From Durusdinium trenchii (Eukaryota > Sar > Dinophyceae > Suessiales > Symbiodiniaceae): a stretch of 64,000 nt of DNA. Both the position numbers and the translations under genes were made by a program. The notes below the pieces were generated by a model that saw only the letters and a list, made by a program, of their open reading frames with translations, ran no database searches and was not told the origin of the DNA. The stretch lies in NCBI GenBank assembly GCA_963970005.1, contig CAXAMN010003002.1:1645901-1709900 (forward strand). The letters are read 5' to 3'. Position 1 is the stretch's first letter. Each line of letters begins with the position of its first letter. Positions 34,842-46,999 of the stretch are shown here, in pieces.

Positions 34842-36100
34842 ACGCAGTTGCGTTCCAGGACCGGCTCCTAAACCCAGGCCCTTTATGCATCATTATATAG
34901 TGCATATAATATACCAATGCCAGGACCAATGCCATATGGAATAAAGTGCAAAACCCTTTGGGTGAGAGAACTCTGGCTAAAGTGATGCTGGTGGTCAACA
35001 TTGGTTCGCCTCAATAGTGCCATCATGGGTACTAATCGACAACCATTGACAACCTGCAGGAAATTCTGAAGCTGATAATGCTGATAGATCCGTTCGGAAA
35101 CTTTCTCCCCGAGCGCCTTGGGGGCCAACTTGGAATTACAACCTAATATATCAAGGCAATTATATAAAGGCTCGTGGCCTTGACTTCGGATTCTGGTGCC
35201 CTTCAGCATTCAGGCTGTGAACCTCTCGAGCTCTGATCCATCCTGCCACCTACCTCCCCTACAATCCCTACACTGCTAACAGCAATCACATCTGGCACAA
35301 CACACGCACAGCGCACCATTGAGTGCTCCCATCCATCCTCCCGCCCCGAACCCGGCCACTGCTGGACCCTCCGACACGGTACCTTCGGCGGAGCGCCCCT
35401 TGTCCGAGTGGCCATGCTCGGCGCCCTCGCGAAGCTGATGGGCGAGGGCGAATATGCTCTCGCAGCCCGAGGCGGGTCCGGGAGCCAAGCCTTGGTCGAG
35501 CGGAGCACGGAGGGAGCAGGTTCCATAACCTGATCCTGGAGAAGAACATGTGCTGTGGGAAGGGTTGGCGCTGGTATGAACATGTTGTTAATAGTTGGGA
35601 TCATTGAGTGTTCATGAGTTTTCAAACTTGAATTGAACAACCCTGCTGGAACGCGGGTGGAGGACCTTTGATATGTTTGGAGGCCTTGAAAAGAGTTATC
35701 AACCTCCTTACTCAGCTTCGATAATCCACAAACTGCTTAAGCTTGCTTGCCTAAGAGCTGCGTTCCCAACCCGCATTTAAAGGGCAAAGTGAGGATACGG
35801 GTGCCCATGATCCACTCATTGGATGGGACTAAACGCCACACCTTCTCGTGACTCCTGGTGCAGTCTCTGATCTTGTGTTGTTACCCACTTCCCGCACGCC
35901 TCCCCACCATCGCCCCCAAACGGAGCGAAGCCAAAGCCAGGACTTCGCCGAGCAGCGAAGCCGGTGGGATGCACCACGCGCGTCGGGGAAGGAGAGCGAC
36001 ATGAGGCCTTGGGAGTCGGTGGAATGAGCCGGAAACTACCAAGAGAGGTTAATTATAGGACCTTATAGTGGGGTACCTATGAGATAGTCTATAGGGTTCT
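34842..36100. other. No firm gene
   Basis: A GC-rich island at 35290-35520 is open in several frames on both strands and may be an exon. The rest shows nothing supportable. Confidence 0.35.
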
Positions 36101-36343
36101 TCAGCCTCTGCTACTGTACATTGATGTTTGGAACGATAATTTTTCCATGGGAGAACTGAACTCAGATGAGATGTCTGGCCCACTCTGAAGGCATCCGTGG
36201 GCCCACGCGGCAGCACGTGGTGACATTGCAACCGGCGTCCAGCTGAAGCCCATGGGGTTCCGTAAAATCTCGGGGTCGATGGGTACCTGAGCGACCAAAG
36301 CCGACAGAACAGGCAACGACAGGGCAGTTTCGGCCGGCGACAT
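36101..36343 (-). CDS. Putative exon or small protein, unidentified
   Basis: Starts with ATG (MSPAETALSLPVLSALVAQV, then PIDPEILRNPMGFSWTPVAM) and keeps good codon bias to about residue 68. The stop at 36101 follows a less coding-like stretch, so the true exon may end earlier. No domain is recognised. Confidence 0.4.
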   Translation of the reverse strand: MSPAETALSLPVLSALVAQVPIDPEILRNPMGFSWTPVAMSPRAAAWAHGCLQSGPDISSEFSSPMEKLSFQTSMYSSRG

Positions 36344-36861
36344 CGAGGAGTACCGGAAATGGAAGCACTTTGACCTCTCTTGAAGTGAAAACTGCGAAAG
36401 CGTTTTGCACTTCTAGTGCATGTCCATGGGTACTCACATCATTGCCGAGGACCACATAGCCCCAGATGTTTGGTGTGTTGAAGCGCTCGTTTCAAGCACC
36501 AATAGGACTAAACAATGACGAGGCAGTCAGTCACACAGATTCAAACAGCTGAGCTTGGACTCGGGACTGGGAGCCAGCCTCCCCAAGATGCACCGAGCGT
36601 CTCTCCCGCAAAAAGGGTGCAAACGGCCAGTTGGCACGAGGCATATAGAATACACGGTCTCGGTTATCATGTTTTCCCCACCCACGCCCGTACTATGCAG
36701 GTGCTCTTTTGGCGACTGAGGTGCTGGTGACGGCGACCGCGAGACCTCACAGGCTGATGCCGAATTTGTTCTCTGAATGTTTCACGACAACCTGCAAGCC
36801 CAAACATCTTCATAGTATCGAGTCGATCTGCAAAAGAATAACCTATACATTAGTATCAGTA

Positions 36862-36960
36862 TAACACACACATATATATAGGTATATATATATGTGTGTG
36901 AGAGAGAGAGAGAGCGAAGGAACACAAACACATATATATGTACATATTATTTAGATATAG
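36862..36960. repeat. TA/TG/GA microsatellite
   Basis: Adjacent ATATATAT, TGTGTG and GAGAGAGAG runs. The surrounding 36400-38900 region has no firmly supported gene; a minus frame at 38330-38540 (VHEMNLAYDAADVLEDHELP) may be an exon, and a GATA tetranucleotide run lies at 38233-38261. Confidence 0.8.
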
Positions 36961-38913
36961 TATATGAATGTAAATTGGCGAAAAACACTCAAGGATACTC
37001 AAGGTCTCTCCTCCTTGGCCCCCCCCGGCAAGCCTGGTAGTGCAAAGCCCTGGGACTGTGTGCACGACGGCTGCTTCCCAGCATGGGTGGGATGAAGGCG
37101 AGCCCGCCAGGTGGTGGAGATGGCACCTTGGGTGACGGCGGCCCAGGGATGACCAACAATCCATATCCATAGACATTTGATTTGTGTTTTGGGAGTTGTT
37201 TTGGTCTATTTGGGGTGCTGGGGGGTTAGTGCCAAAGAGGTGACACCGAGCCAACAAATCACCGCCCCTAATTCCTGTGAAGAAATCCTGCACCACGAAG
37301 CAGCAAGTTCTTGTCTGACGATTATCCAACAATGTCTCATCTCATCCAAAACAGCCGAGGAGCCCTGGTCACCGCCCCGAGTGTCACCGGCACTGGTGAA
37401 GATGCACGAGGTGCAGGGACCTTGCCGTTCCAAGAGGAGGCCCTAAGGTTTTGGATCTAGCTGGCTCTGCTTAGCAAATCCCTCGTGAACTCAGGGATCT
37501 CCAACATGAACAAAATGAAAACGATTAAAGCACTGATACTCGCAGGGGAAGAACTTAAGAGTGATGATGCAATCAAATTCACGAAACAAACCAGAACAAG
37601 TGGGGTCACGTTGCGCAAAGTCTGCAAAAGCAGCGTCTGCCCCGGATGGTTTGGTCTTTGAGCCTAACATGTGGAGAACTCAACCCATCGCTCCCCTGCA
37701 ATGTCTTGGCGACAAGATTCGCATGGCCCCAGGCCCTGTGCCGATACTGTGTCTCTTCCCAGGATCACCAGCCTTTTAGTACGATCCACACCTTGGCCCA
37801 TAACCTCTAGCACTCCGCCGTCACTGCCACCCTCACAGCTCATCCCAATATCTTCTCTCTCTTTTTTGGCACACAGCATTTCATCGCTCCAATGAGCCCT
37901 GCTGTCTCCAGCTTGGCGCTTCTGATCTCAGCTCACCCTGGTCGCACCTCGTGACTTCGGCTCTGGGTGGGCACGTCGATCGTCGTCGCTGCGTGGTCAG
38001 CACCGGCCTCTGGACCGGGACCCGTCCAGGCCGCGATTCCCGGGTGTAGCAGGGGTGGTTCCGGAGTAAGGCCGCTTTACCAGCAAGCTCGACGCCCAGG
38101 CGCTTCCTTCAGCTGGTAACTTTCGAACACAAACTTCACCTTGAGCTGAGAGCGTGGCGGACGCTTGACCCTGTTCTGAGCTTGGCTTCATGAAGTCCAA
38201 CCAGGTTCGCGTGCAGCACTAATAATTACATAATATGTTAGATAGATGGATAGATAGATAGAATCTGGTCAAATTGAGAAGGCAACTGGTTGATTGATGT
38301 GCTTTTGCTAGGTGGGAGCTCGTGTTAGTTGTGTTGAGGTTTCACAGGCTGCTTGCAACAGCTGCCAACGAGCCACTGCCACCACCCTGGCCCATGGAGA
38401 GTCCGGCACCGCGCCCGAGCCAACGGAGAGTGCCAAGGAGAGTGGGAGCTCATGGTCTTCCAAAACATCAGCAGCGTCATACGCCAAATTCATCTCATGG
38501 ACTTTTAACCTTAGGATGTTCAAAGTCAAAGCAAGCCTACTGGTTGGGAAGACGTCAAAATAAACTGACAATTAAGCAAAGCAACACATGGCAAACGTCT
38601 CACCAAGACTTGGGAGATGTTTGCACATGGTACATGCAAGAATCCAGCTTGGTTTTAACTATTCCCCAACCATGTGTAACTCCAGGCAACTCCAGTGGCC
38701 GATGGCACCAGTGGAAGATCTGCATCATGGGGAAGCTTCCTACCCAGCCTATGTCGCCAATGACCACCTGAGCCGACGGTAACATCTACATTGAGACGGG
38801 GATACTGGCAAACTCCCATCACCACCAAGTGTTGTTTGACGTGTACCCAATTGGATATACTCAATTAAAATCCGTGCATTTTTCGGGGGCTTCGATGGGT
38901 TTGGATGGTTTTT

Positions 38914-39063
38914 TCAAGGGTGTTCCCCCACCTCGTTCCAGTCCTCCAAGACGGATCCGCGGATCCGCACGAGGTCCTTCGGAATGTGCGCCACCTGGCG
39001 GAGCGATTCTCGATCTTCCTTCCGGATGAGCCTGAGAGTGATTTGGATTGAAACAGGAACCTT
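38914..39063 (-). CDS. Nucleotide-diphospho-sugar transferase-like gene, last exon
   Basis: Phase-0 exon of 50 codons from an acceptor (CCATATAG then AAGGTTCC) to TGA at 38914-38916. It reads KVPVSIQITLRLIRKEDRES, then LRQVAHIPKDLVRIRGSVLE and ends DWNEVGEHP. It follows in phase from the exon at 39208-39339. This C-terminal tail has no recognised motif of its own. Confidence 0.6.
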   Translation of the reverse strand, partial: KVPVSIQITLRLIRKEDRESLRQVAHIPKDLVRIRGSVLEDWNEVGEHP

Positions 39064-39207
39064 CTATATGGACCCCAAGCGGTGCCATGCGGTGCCACAG
39101 GAACTTCAAGGGGAGTATCAGTATGTATCTATAGAGTTTGGACCGGTGTGGACCGGGTGTCGCACGCGTTTTCTCCATGTTTTTCCATGTTTGTTCGAGT
39201 CATCCAC

Positions 39208-39339
39208 CTCCAGCTGCATGGAGGGCAATCCCAAGAAGATGTGCAGGCCACGCTGATCGATCTCGAAGGGGTGGTCATGATACCAGGCCAGAAATTGCGA
39301 CATCCAAACAGCCGTCCGGCCATTGGCCTTGAGCTCCGG
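39208..39339 (-). CDS. Nucleotide-diphospho-sugar transferase-like gene, middle exon
   Basis: 132 nt, phase 0 at both ends, between ATCCAAG (acceptor) and GTGGATG (donor). It encodes PELKANGRTAVWMSQFLAWY and then HDHPFEIDQRGLHIFLGLP. The F-E-I-D-Q-R segment after a helix matches the position where sugar transferases of this type keep an acidic and basic pair. Same gene as the exons on either side; phases agree throughout. Confidence 0.65.
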
Positions 39340-39506
39340 CTTGGATGGATGCAGAAGAAACATCGAAACATGTCAGCCGGCGGCTCATCTCTTCCAAAAC
39401 AAGATCAGCATCCATGAAAAGAACACCTCTTCACCACCAGTCTTGGATTGCAAAAACACGTCGACCGCGCACATCTTCACCTATCGAGGTTCCCCAAAAC
39501 TGACAC

Positions 39507-39682
39507 CTGCTCAGCTAGGAGTAGTGGGTCCCTGGCCTTCAGGTAGAAGACCCCGATGTTGACGCAGTCACCATCCCCGTGGCGTGCGAAGAGCGCATCC
39601 CAGCCAACGGCAGCCGCCTGGAAGCGCGCCGTGGGGTCGCGCAGCAGGAAGGTGTCCATGTCCAGGTAGATCACATCAATAC
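39507..39682 (-). CDS. Nucleotide-diphospho-sugar transferase-like gene, DxD exon
   Basis: 176 nt between CTCTTAG (acceptor) and GTGTCAG (donor). The frame IDVIYLDMDTFLLRDPTARF holds the D-x-D motif that binds the divalent metal and nucleotide-sugar in GT-A fold enzymes. It is followed by VGWDALFARHGDGDCVNIGV then FYLKARDP, where N-x-G-x-x-Y matches the PF03407-type (nucleotide-diphospho-sugar transferase) pattern. Such enzymes usually act in the Golgi on glycoproteins or cell-wall glycans. The N-terminal part and any signal anchor must lie upstream; the exon at 41345-41480 is a candidate. Confidence 0.68.
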
Positions 39683-40579
39683 CTAAGAGGTGGGGAGAGG
39701 GTGTGGCCTCACCTCCCAGAGTGGCCCGACATGCAAGCCAGCAGTGAAATCGGGTCGAAGACCCATGGTTGAAGTCTTCGCGTCAGCCTGACAGTGTCCA
39801 TGAGTGTTGTGCAGATTCAGTTTGTAAAGTTAATGTGTTGAAATGCGGGGCCGTATGAAAATATGTCAACCCCAAACATCCACCCCTTCCTCCCTCCAGG
39901 GATGACAAGGGTGACAATCGGTGAAGACCAGAAGTATCTACAAGTCAGAGAGATAGAGCAATGTCTGATGCAGTGTGCTTGCATACGACTCGATGTTCAT
40001 GGGACCCTCACCGAATGAATCAAGCCAAGCATCCCAAATGAATCAAGCCTGCAGGAATGAACTGGGATGAAGCGATTCCACGCTTTGATTGGGTACGTTT
40101 TAAGGTGTGTGGTGATGTGGTGTGCACGGGTGTGCCTCAAATTGACTATACACTATCATGTTCAAATGGGATTCCAAATAATCAAGACAATCAGCTGTGC
40201 TTTCTTAGGCATGCCACGGTTGTTTTGTTCTCCTGCCTTGAATGCCAGTGAAACGATGCACTTGCGAGGCGGTCTCCTCAGCCGGGGCCGGGGGAAAAAC
40301 TCGATAAGCAGAAAGGCTAGTTCTACTGATGGCCTTTCAGAACTAAAAGGAACCAGGAAGTCCTAAGTGATCGCGATGGCAAAGAGTTGTATATTGACAT
40401 ACAATGATATATCTAATTTATGTAATGTATACAGTATATATATATATGTTTGGTATATATTGACAGCATGGACCGTTCGTATTTGCGAGCTTGGCGACTG
40501 GCACCCAGCAAATCACATCCTCGCTCTGTCGCCCTGCGGGACAAACACTTAGGTGATCTGACCCGATGCCGACAACATT

Positions 40580-40672
40580 AGCTTCTTGTTCCTACTAGTA
40601 AGGCACTTGTTACTAGTAGCGATGCCCTTTGCTCCTAGTAGCTTCTTGTTACTACTAGTAAGGAACATGCTG
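40580..40672. repeat. Dispersed 60-bp-type repeat, copy 2
   Basis: GCTTCTTGTTCCTACTAGTA, AAGGCACTTGTTACTAGTAG and CGATGCCCTTTGCTCCTAGT segments, arranged as about one and a half units. Same family as 24584-24676 and 44583-44671. Confidence 0.8.
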
Positions 40673-41344
40673 AAATCATGCTGAAATATTTTTTGAAATC
40701 AACATCACGCTGCAATCCCTCTCTCTCGGCCGCCTAGTGCTCGGCAAACCTCCGCTGCTTCATCGATGGCAATCACCAACAAAGGATCTTGGAAACTCAG
40801 CTGCGCCATCCTGAACAGTCACACGGGAATCCATGGGTGCAGAGACAAGTATGCTACGTACGTGGATGCAAGGAGTGGATGGATGAAGCGCAGAAAGAAC
40901 TATGATATGCACACAATATGACTGTATTCATGCCTGTCGGGAATGCATGCCAAAGTGCTGCTCGCTAGCAGGCTCACCGAACTCACATGTGCGTGGTGTA
41001 TGTCTGACTGATTTATCCTTGGATCCTTTTGCCAAGGCTCCGCTTGGTCATACGGCCCAGCAAATCAGCCCAGCTATCTCCGTAGAGCAGAACCTGGGCA
41101 GCACCAGCTGGGGCGGTTGGCTGACCTCGTCGCTAGAGTAGGTTGGAAGGTCCCCAAATGTCCCAAGGACTCTCTGTGAAGGCCGGTGGCCATAATGACT
41201 CCCCCAAAAAGGCCTTACATGCAGTACCCTGGGGATCCGTCTGGCCTCAAACCTGGGTGTAGGACCCGTTCTGCACTTGCTGAAGCTAAGCATGACTCAA
41301 TTTTTTAGAATACGCGATAGATCATCAAAATGTATTTATAGATC

Positions 41345-41480
41345 TTGAACAACGTCCATGCGGACACTCTGGGCCCCCTGGCGACGTAAGCCAGGCGCCG
41401 CTCCAGCCGATGTTGCTGAGCCCGCGCGGCGATGGTGGAGGCGGCATCGATCATCCCCATCACAATGGGCCTCCGCAAAA
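41345..41480 (-). CDS. Putative exon, possibly upstream part of the sugar-transferase gene
   Basis: The frame PIVMGMIDAASTIAARAQQH and then RLERRLAYVARGPRVSAWTL FKIY has strong G/C third positions and reads as an amphipathic helix followed by a W-x-x-F-K pattern that commonly precedes the D-x-D strand in this transferase type. It is on the same strand, 1.7 kb upstream of the DxD exon. Linking them is inference. Donor and acceptor are not certain. Confidence 0.42.
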
Positions 41481-42607
41481 GGCGTGAACCCTTCCAAAGA
41501 CCGAGCCCTAATTGCCCTCAAGTGTTCGGGCTAGGGTCATTTTCCAATATTTTCCCTTGCAAGTTGCCGCTGAGTGTTTTGCGCTGCCATGAATGTTCTA
41601 GTCGGTGCAGGTGCTTGGTAGGCATGCATCTTTGCTCCCAGAAATGTGTGAAGCCCCTCCTAATCTACTGCCCTTCTGCAATGCAACAGCATGGCTCAAT
41701 AATTTTTTAACGTGACCATGGCAACAACCCCGAGGCAATGGAAAATGACTTCGTTACTTGTACGAGGAAAGGGAAAATTGTGTCCTCTAATTTGGTGGGC
41801 GTGTGCCCGTAATCCGCATTTTTGCAACCTAATCACGGACACGCAAACACACACACAAAACAAAAAAAGGAAAAACATACTGTAAGTATATATATATAAC
41901 TATAATGGAAAAATATAGGTATATGCTAAAGACTTTCGGTTCCAATATCTGTTCTGATGTTGATCTGGTTCCCACATGGTCCTTCTCCACTTCCGCCTCA
42001 ACGGCCCCCAGGAATCTTCCCGGCTTCGGGTCCAGCTCCGAAGTGCCTGGCATCGGGTCGTCTCGCGAGACACGACTCCGGGGCGACCGGTGGATGGACA
42101 AGGCACGCAGCCATGCGGCATGACCTGAAAAGTCCTGTGTCACTGCAAACATTGCAACACAGGGAAAGAATGGTTTCGATTGACATCTTTGGAATGAGGA
42201 AGCTGGTCTTGAAAGACTAATTACTAATGTTTGTGTGTGTGTTTATCTTAATGACCAGTGTTGTTCTTGTGGAAGTAACCTTGTGGCTACAAGATCTTGC
42301 TGACAAATCTTTGGTTCCATCACATTCCACACCTGAACAATACCTACGCTATATCACTCAATATATCACTCACACCTGCCAGGTTGGGTTGGACATAAGA
42401 TCACCTGCCCAAGAACCTTCGAACAGGCCTGATTTCGGATGTCACTATCATCCCCAAATATGTGATTTCCATGCTTGAGGTGTCGGCCAGCACACTATAG
42501 TGTGTATATATAAATATACCATACTGTATATATTGTATATATATATATATATCCCCCTTGATGGTGAACAAACCCAAACACATCCCCAAACCCTCGAAAA
42601 CTCCCGC

Positions 42608-42719
42608 CTGCATGTAGTCCTTGTGGCTCATCGCCTTGAGAGCTTCCACCTTCAGCATGGCCTCGATCTGCCAGTCGTAGCTGAGGAACTCCAAACGCGG
42701 CGAGATCAACGGGCTCAAC
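42608..42719 (-). CDS. Putative exon, unidentified
   Basis: Between CGCTGAG (acceptor) and a GC donor (ATGCAG then GCGGGAG), 112 nt. It encodes LSPLISPRLEFLSYDWQIEA then MLKVEALKAMSHKDYMQ. Helical, charged and GC-rich at third positions. No family is recognised. TA-rich simple sequence follows at 42495-42555. Confidence 0.42.
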
Positions 42720-43809
42720 CTCAGCGTCTTCGGTGGAAAGCGACTCATTGGACCACCTCACGTCTCATGGGCCTTTCTGGTAAAGCCTTGGGCAACTTGG
42801 CACAACATGATCCGCATTTGTGCCTGGCATCGGAACGTTCTAGCAGCTAGCATACAATATCCATCTCCCAAATGTCTCCCAACCTCCATGTTTCTTCAAC
42901 TGAGGGTCAGAGTAGGGTTTTGAACGGCTTACTTGTGACATGTTGTTGTGGGAGGGTGGAGGCTTCAATTGCACATGCAACCTCGGCTGGTGGCTCTCTA
43001 ATAACATCTAACAACTATCTAAACTTATGGCCCTAAAGAGAGGCAACAGGCAGGCCAAGGATCCAAAAATCCTGGCCAATGGTCCATCCGAGCAAGCAAA
43101 AACCCAAAACAACAATGTTGTACTCTCCCAAAATCTGCCTAGAAATGGAGCAAACCCACGTTGCAAAAGGAGAATGATCATTCCAGCACACCCCTCCGTC
43201 CCACTGGTCTCCAACTGCTTAGCACCGCAAAGCCCTACGTCCTTTGCCCAAGGAGCTCATCCCGTCGTAGGTTCCAATCGCTATAGCCCCGGAAGTATTT
43301 CCGATCACCGCCCCAAAACCAGGTGCCTTGGACTCAAGTACACAACACACCATGGAGATCCATTGATCAACAAGAATAACACAAACAAAAAAAACAAAAA
43401 CATTCAATCACATGGCTCAAGATTTAGGTTCTAAGCCCAACAACTGAGGAAAACCAACAAACAATCTTAGGCTATAGTCCTTAGTTCATTCATGTGGCCT
43501 TTGTTCATGTCGGCAAAAATGGCCAGCACGTGCCACACGGGCCATGGAGAACTGCTGACCTAGCAAGTCAGGAAGACTAAACGACTGCCTGACTCAAGCA
43601 GAAAACCTTCTGCTGTCTTTACAAGAAGACGCCCCCTCACGCACGAAACTAAACAACACTTTTGGCCCTTAAACTTTAGATTTGTTTGATCTTGTTTGAT
43701 CTTGTTTGTGCGTCCTCCTGAGTGATCAAAAAATTGCGACAGGATCTGCTAATTATATTGAGAGGTCCTTGTAGCATTTTGGATGGTAGTGCTAGACCCG
43801 ACACTTCCT

Positions 43810-44019
43810 TCAATTGAGGCAAAGCTTCCCAGGGAGACAAGGTCCTCTGATGTCTTGTTGAAAAGTCTTAAGACACTTCTGAACCCACGCCTGAATAAAA
43901 GGCAAATCGGAGACGACCTCATCGATGATACGACTGAAAGGAGGCATGTGGTTGGTGCCCTTGCCAGCTGCCGCCACCAGTTGCGTTGCGGCCAAGTAGA
44001 AGAAGCCAAACGGACATTC
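43810..44019 (-). CDS. Putative exon beginning ECPFGFFYL, unidentified
   Basis: Acceptor GCGCCAG just before 44019, then GAA TGT CCG. The frame reads ECPFGFFYLAATQLVAAAGK, GTNHMPPFSRIIDEVVSDLP and FIQAWVQKCLKTFQQDIRG before a stop at 43810. Its start resembles ECPLGVLYLKIA in the exon at 47000-47234, so the two may be related exons or gene copies. Function unknown. Confidence 0.42.
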   Translation of the reverse strand, partial: ECPFGFFYLAATQLVAAAGKGTNHMPPFSRIIDEVVSDLPFIQAWVQKCLKTFQQDIRGPCLPGKLCLN

Positions 44020-44081
44020 CTGGCGCAAGGAGTCCACACTGCATTCGCCAAAGCCTCACATTACCAAAGTTGACAGCCCTA

Positions 44082-44171
44082 CAGTGGTTTCAGAGTAGAT
44101 GGCACCGTCCACAAACGATTGTTTATCATCCAAAAGTCTTGGGCGTTGTGCCATCTACTCCGAAACCACTG
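44082..44171. ncRNA. Pre-miRNA-sized perfect-stem hairpin (candidate)
   Basis: Arms 44082-44105 (CAGTGGTTTCAGAGTAGATG GCAC) and 44148-44171 are complementary over 24 bp with one mismatch, separated by a 42-nt loop. It may be a small-RNA precursor, or the remains of a mobile element with inverted termini. The sequence alone cannot tell which. Confidence 0.4.
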
Positions 44172-44582
44172 CACAGTGCTTCGACAAGACACCCGCCTCG
44201 TAGGCTTGCTGTTGCCGATGCGCCTGGCACGGTGCGAAACACACACACACAAAGTTATTTGAAGCTTCCTGCACACTCCGCCGTTCTACACAGCCATCTT
44301 CTGACCATCAAAGCATAGTCAGTTGTTTCAAAAACTGCAGTAGCCAAGCCAGCACCGAGAAGAGTTTCAGTGCACATGACCTCCATCCTGAGCCTTTTCG
44401 AGCAATGATGTATCTGTAAATAGATGTATATATAATTATGTGTAGGATGATTAATTGAACCATATTGAACCATCCAATCTATGCACAGCCACAGCGGCAT
44501 GAAAAACCATCTCCATCCACTGGTCTTCACTGGCTCCTCAAAACTCATCATGTGCTTTCCTCGTCTCAGCTGCTTTCGTCTC

Positions 44583-44671
44583 ATGCCCTTTGCTCCTAGT
44601 AGCTTCTTGTTACTACTAGTGAGGCACTTGTTACTAGTAGCGATGCCCTTTGCTCCTAGTAGCTTCTTGTT
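44583..44671. repeat. Dispersed 60-bp-type repeat, copy 3
   Basis: Starts ATGCCCTTTGCTCCTAGTAG, contains CTTCTTGTTACTACTAGTGA and GGCACTTGTTACTAGTAGCG, then repeats the first unit. About one and a half units, same orientation as copy 2. Confidence 0.82.
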
Positions 44672-46002
44672 TGAATGCGAATCCATGAATGTTTGAAAAC
44701 GCCATCCGGCCATAGGGCCGCGTGGTTCTACCGACCCGCCTTTCGCGGAACGACGTAGAATTGATCTGCAATGTCTTGTTGGACTTCAATGAGCCTTGGG
44801 AAGGACTCGGATATGATCAAAAGAAGCGTCGTTTGAGATGGTGAGAAAGCTCCAATTTACTTGAGATTGCTTGCGATTATTTTCTAAGCATGTCTGCCAG
44901 AAAGCATGAATAAACAAGCTGAAACTAATGCTGAAGTCTTTGCGACTGCATGTGAGACCGAAACTTGGAGGCCGTTTTCTTGTCTATAGCTGCGCTTGTG
45001 CACGAAGCAAAGGTAGCCAATAGTATCCAAGAGCGAACTCTGGTCCTACTTTTCTGGCCGGTCATGTGTTGTCAATCACCTTAGGTTCCCAAGTCAAGCA
45101 TGACCGGCTTCTCGGAATGCTGTGCTTTCTCCCACTTGGTCATTATGGTAGCCCATGCCTGCTAAGCAACAAGATCGACTGATACAAAAACATCCATTGT
45201 AACCGACTTGGCTCGTCACACCTTGTGAACTAAGCTTGCTAGCCGCATCTATATAGATAGTGGGATTCTTCACCTCCACATCATCCATCAGCACCCAGGA
45301 ACTCTGCTTTTTCCTCCTCCGTCTTGTTCACCCCAAACTGCAGCTCAATCCACCGGGCAGCCTGGACCTGAGGATTGGACGGTCACGGGAGTCACAATAA
45401 CAGGTGTTCATAGAACAGGCCTTGCGTGAGGCTTCCTGTTTACTTCAGGCCGCCCGGGCTTTACTTCAGGCCTCCAAGGTCTAAGCCTGGGTCATGAGTT
45501 GTAATGTTGACCCCATTGTGACCCCATGTGTGTTCTCTACGGTTCGCACCCCCCCCCCCAAAAAAAAGGGACAAGCTTCCAGGTGTTGAGGATCAGGACA
45601 ATATCAAATATCTATCATTGTGAGTGCCTTGGTCTCAATGGACAAGTATATTGCAATCCAAAGGAGCATATCAATCCTTCAAAAATGTATATAATCAGTA
45701 TCGCTGCACGTGTGTGAAGATGCTTGTTTCCTATTTCCTTCCCACCCCACATTTACAGGTGCCAGGTTCCTCCAAAGGAGTGCAACCCTTCAGCAAACAT
45801 GTCCAGTAGGATTCTTTCATAATTCTGCCAATATGCCTAATTAATCCTAATTAGATCACTTGTGTGTAGATACTTGCGGAGACTTATACTGCAACCATGA
45901 ATCACAAGTTGTCCAAGAATGCAAACAACCCTGCCAGCGACTTTCAATCTTCCCGTTCTCTCCTCCACTGCTCAAACCCCCGCCTTACCCACATGCACCA
46001 GC
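44672..46002. other. No gene seen
   Basis: Only short conflicting frames, a C8/A7 run at 45551-45568, and ordinary sequence. Confidence 0.4.
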
Positions 46003-46235
46003 CTATGCTGACACTTCAGTACCCAATTCTGCTCTTCGCCCAGGAGCTCGACAATGGTCCCAGTCGATGACTCCCTTGACGTTGTCGCAGGCCATGGATC
46101 CTGTGAAGTTCTCCAAGCTCTGATGCAAAGGCCGGTAGAAGGCCAAGACTGGAAAGATGGGCCACCGGGAGAGCGCCATCACGTAGGCGGGGTAAAGGCC
46201 TACAATGTTGATACGGTCGGAAGGAAAATGAAGGA
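46003..46235 (-). CDS. Putative terminal exon, unidentified
   Basis: Starts after CCATATAG (acceptor) and ends with TAG at 46003. It encodes HFPSDRINIVGLYPAYVMAL, SRWPIFPVLAFYRPLHQSLE and NFTGSMACDNVKGVIDWDHC. Convincingly protein-like, with a hydrophobic middle and Trp/Cys-rich end. No family is recognised. Confidence 0.48.
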
Positions 46236-46999
46236 CTATATGGTGACACCATGTCTGGAAGTGGGGTCAGGTGGATCATCCAAGGGAAAGAAGTGAGTGA
46301 CCGGGCCAAAGAGGGGGCCAAACTCAATTGAGTGAAGCATTGGACTTTTTGGGAGAATCTTAAAGCACTGCTCTAGCCCCGACGGTCCAAAGGCGGAAGC
46401 ATTGAAAGGCAAAACGTATCAAACTGCTGAATGATTTGGGTTCTGACCACGGCCTGATGATTTGCCTGATGATTTGGGTTTATCTCGGAACCCCATGACC
46501 ACGGCCAAGTGGATGAAGGTGGTTATATAGGTCAGTGAAGGTCTTCACTCAAGAATTAAGAAGAGTGATAGTCTTTTACCAACTGTTACTGGCAATGGCC
46601 TATACTGTAATGGGATATACATACCCGACCCCAAATATGATGATGTACAATCCTTTGTCAGAGCTGAGCCACTGAGGAGTCTCTGAATCTCCTCTGCGGC
46701 ATCGGTATCAATGACATCCAATTCACATGCATCTCCGTTCCGACCTGACTGCCATGAATTGATTGGCCACTCATGAAGTGGGCTTCGCTTGCAACCCACC
46801 CGTGCAATATATGAGTCATTGGGATCGCTCATCATCCAACTTTAAAGTTTGATGGCAAAAAATAGTCGAGCCCACCAACAAAACAAACAGTGTCATGTCC
46901 CAGCTCACTGAAAAACAAACACATACCAAAACAACAATATATATATATATACAACTATAACTATATATATATATAATAGAAATGCACGATGTTTCCTGG

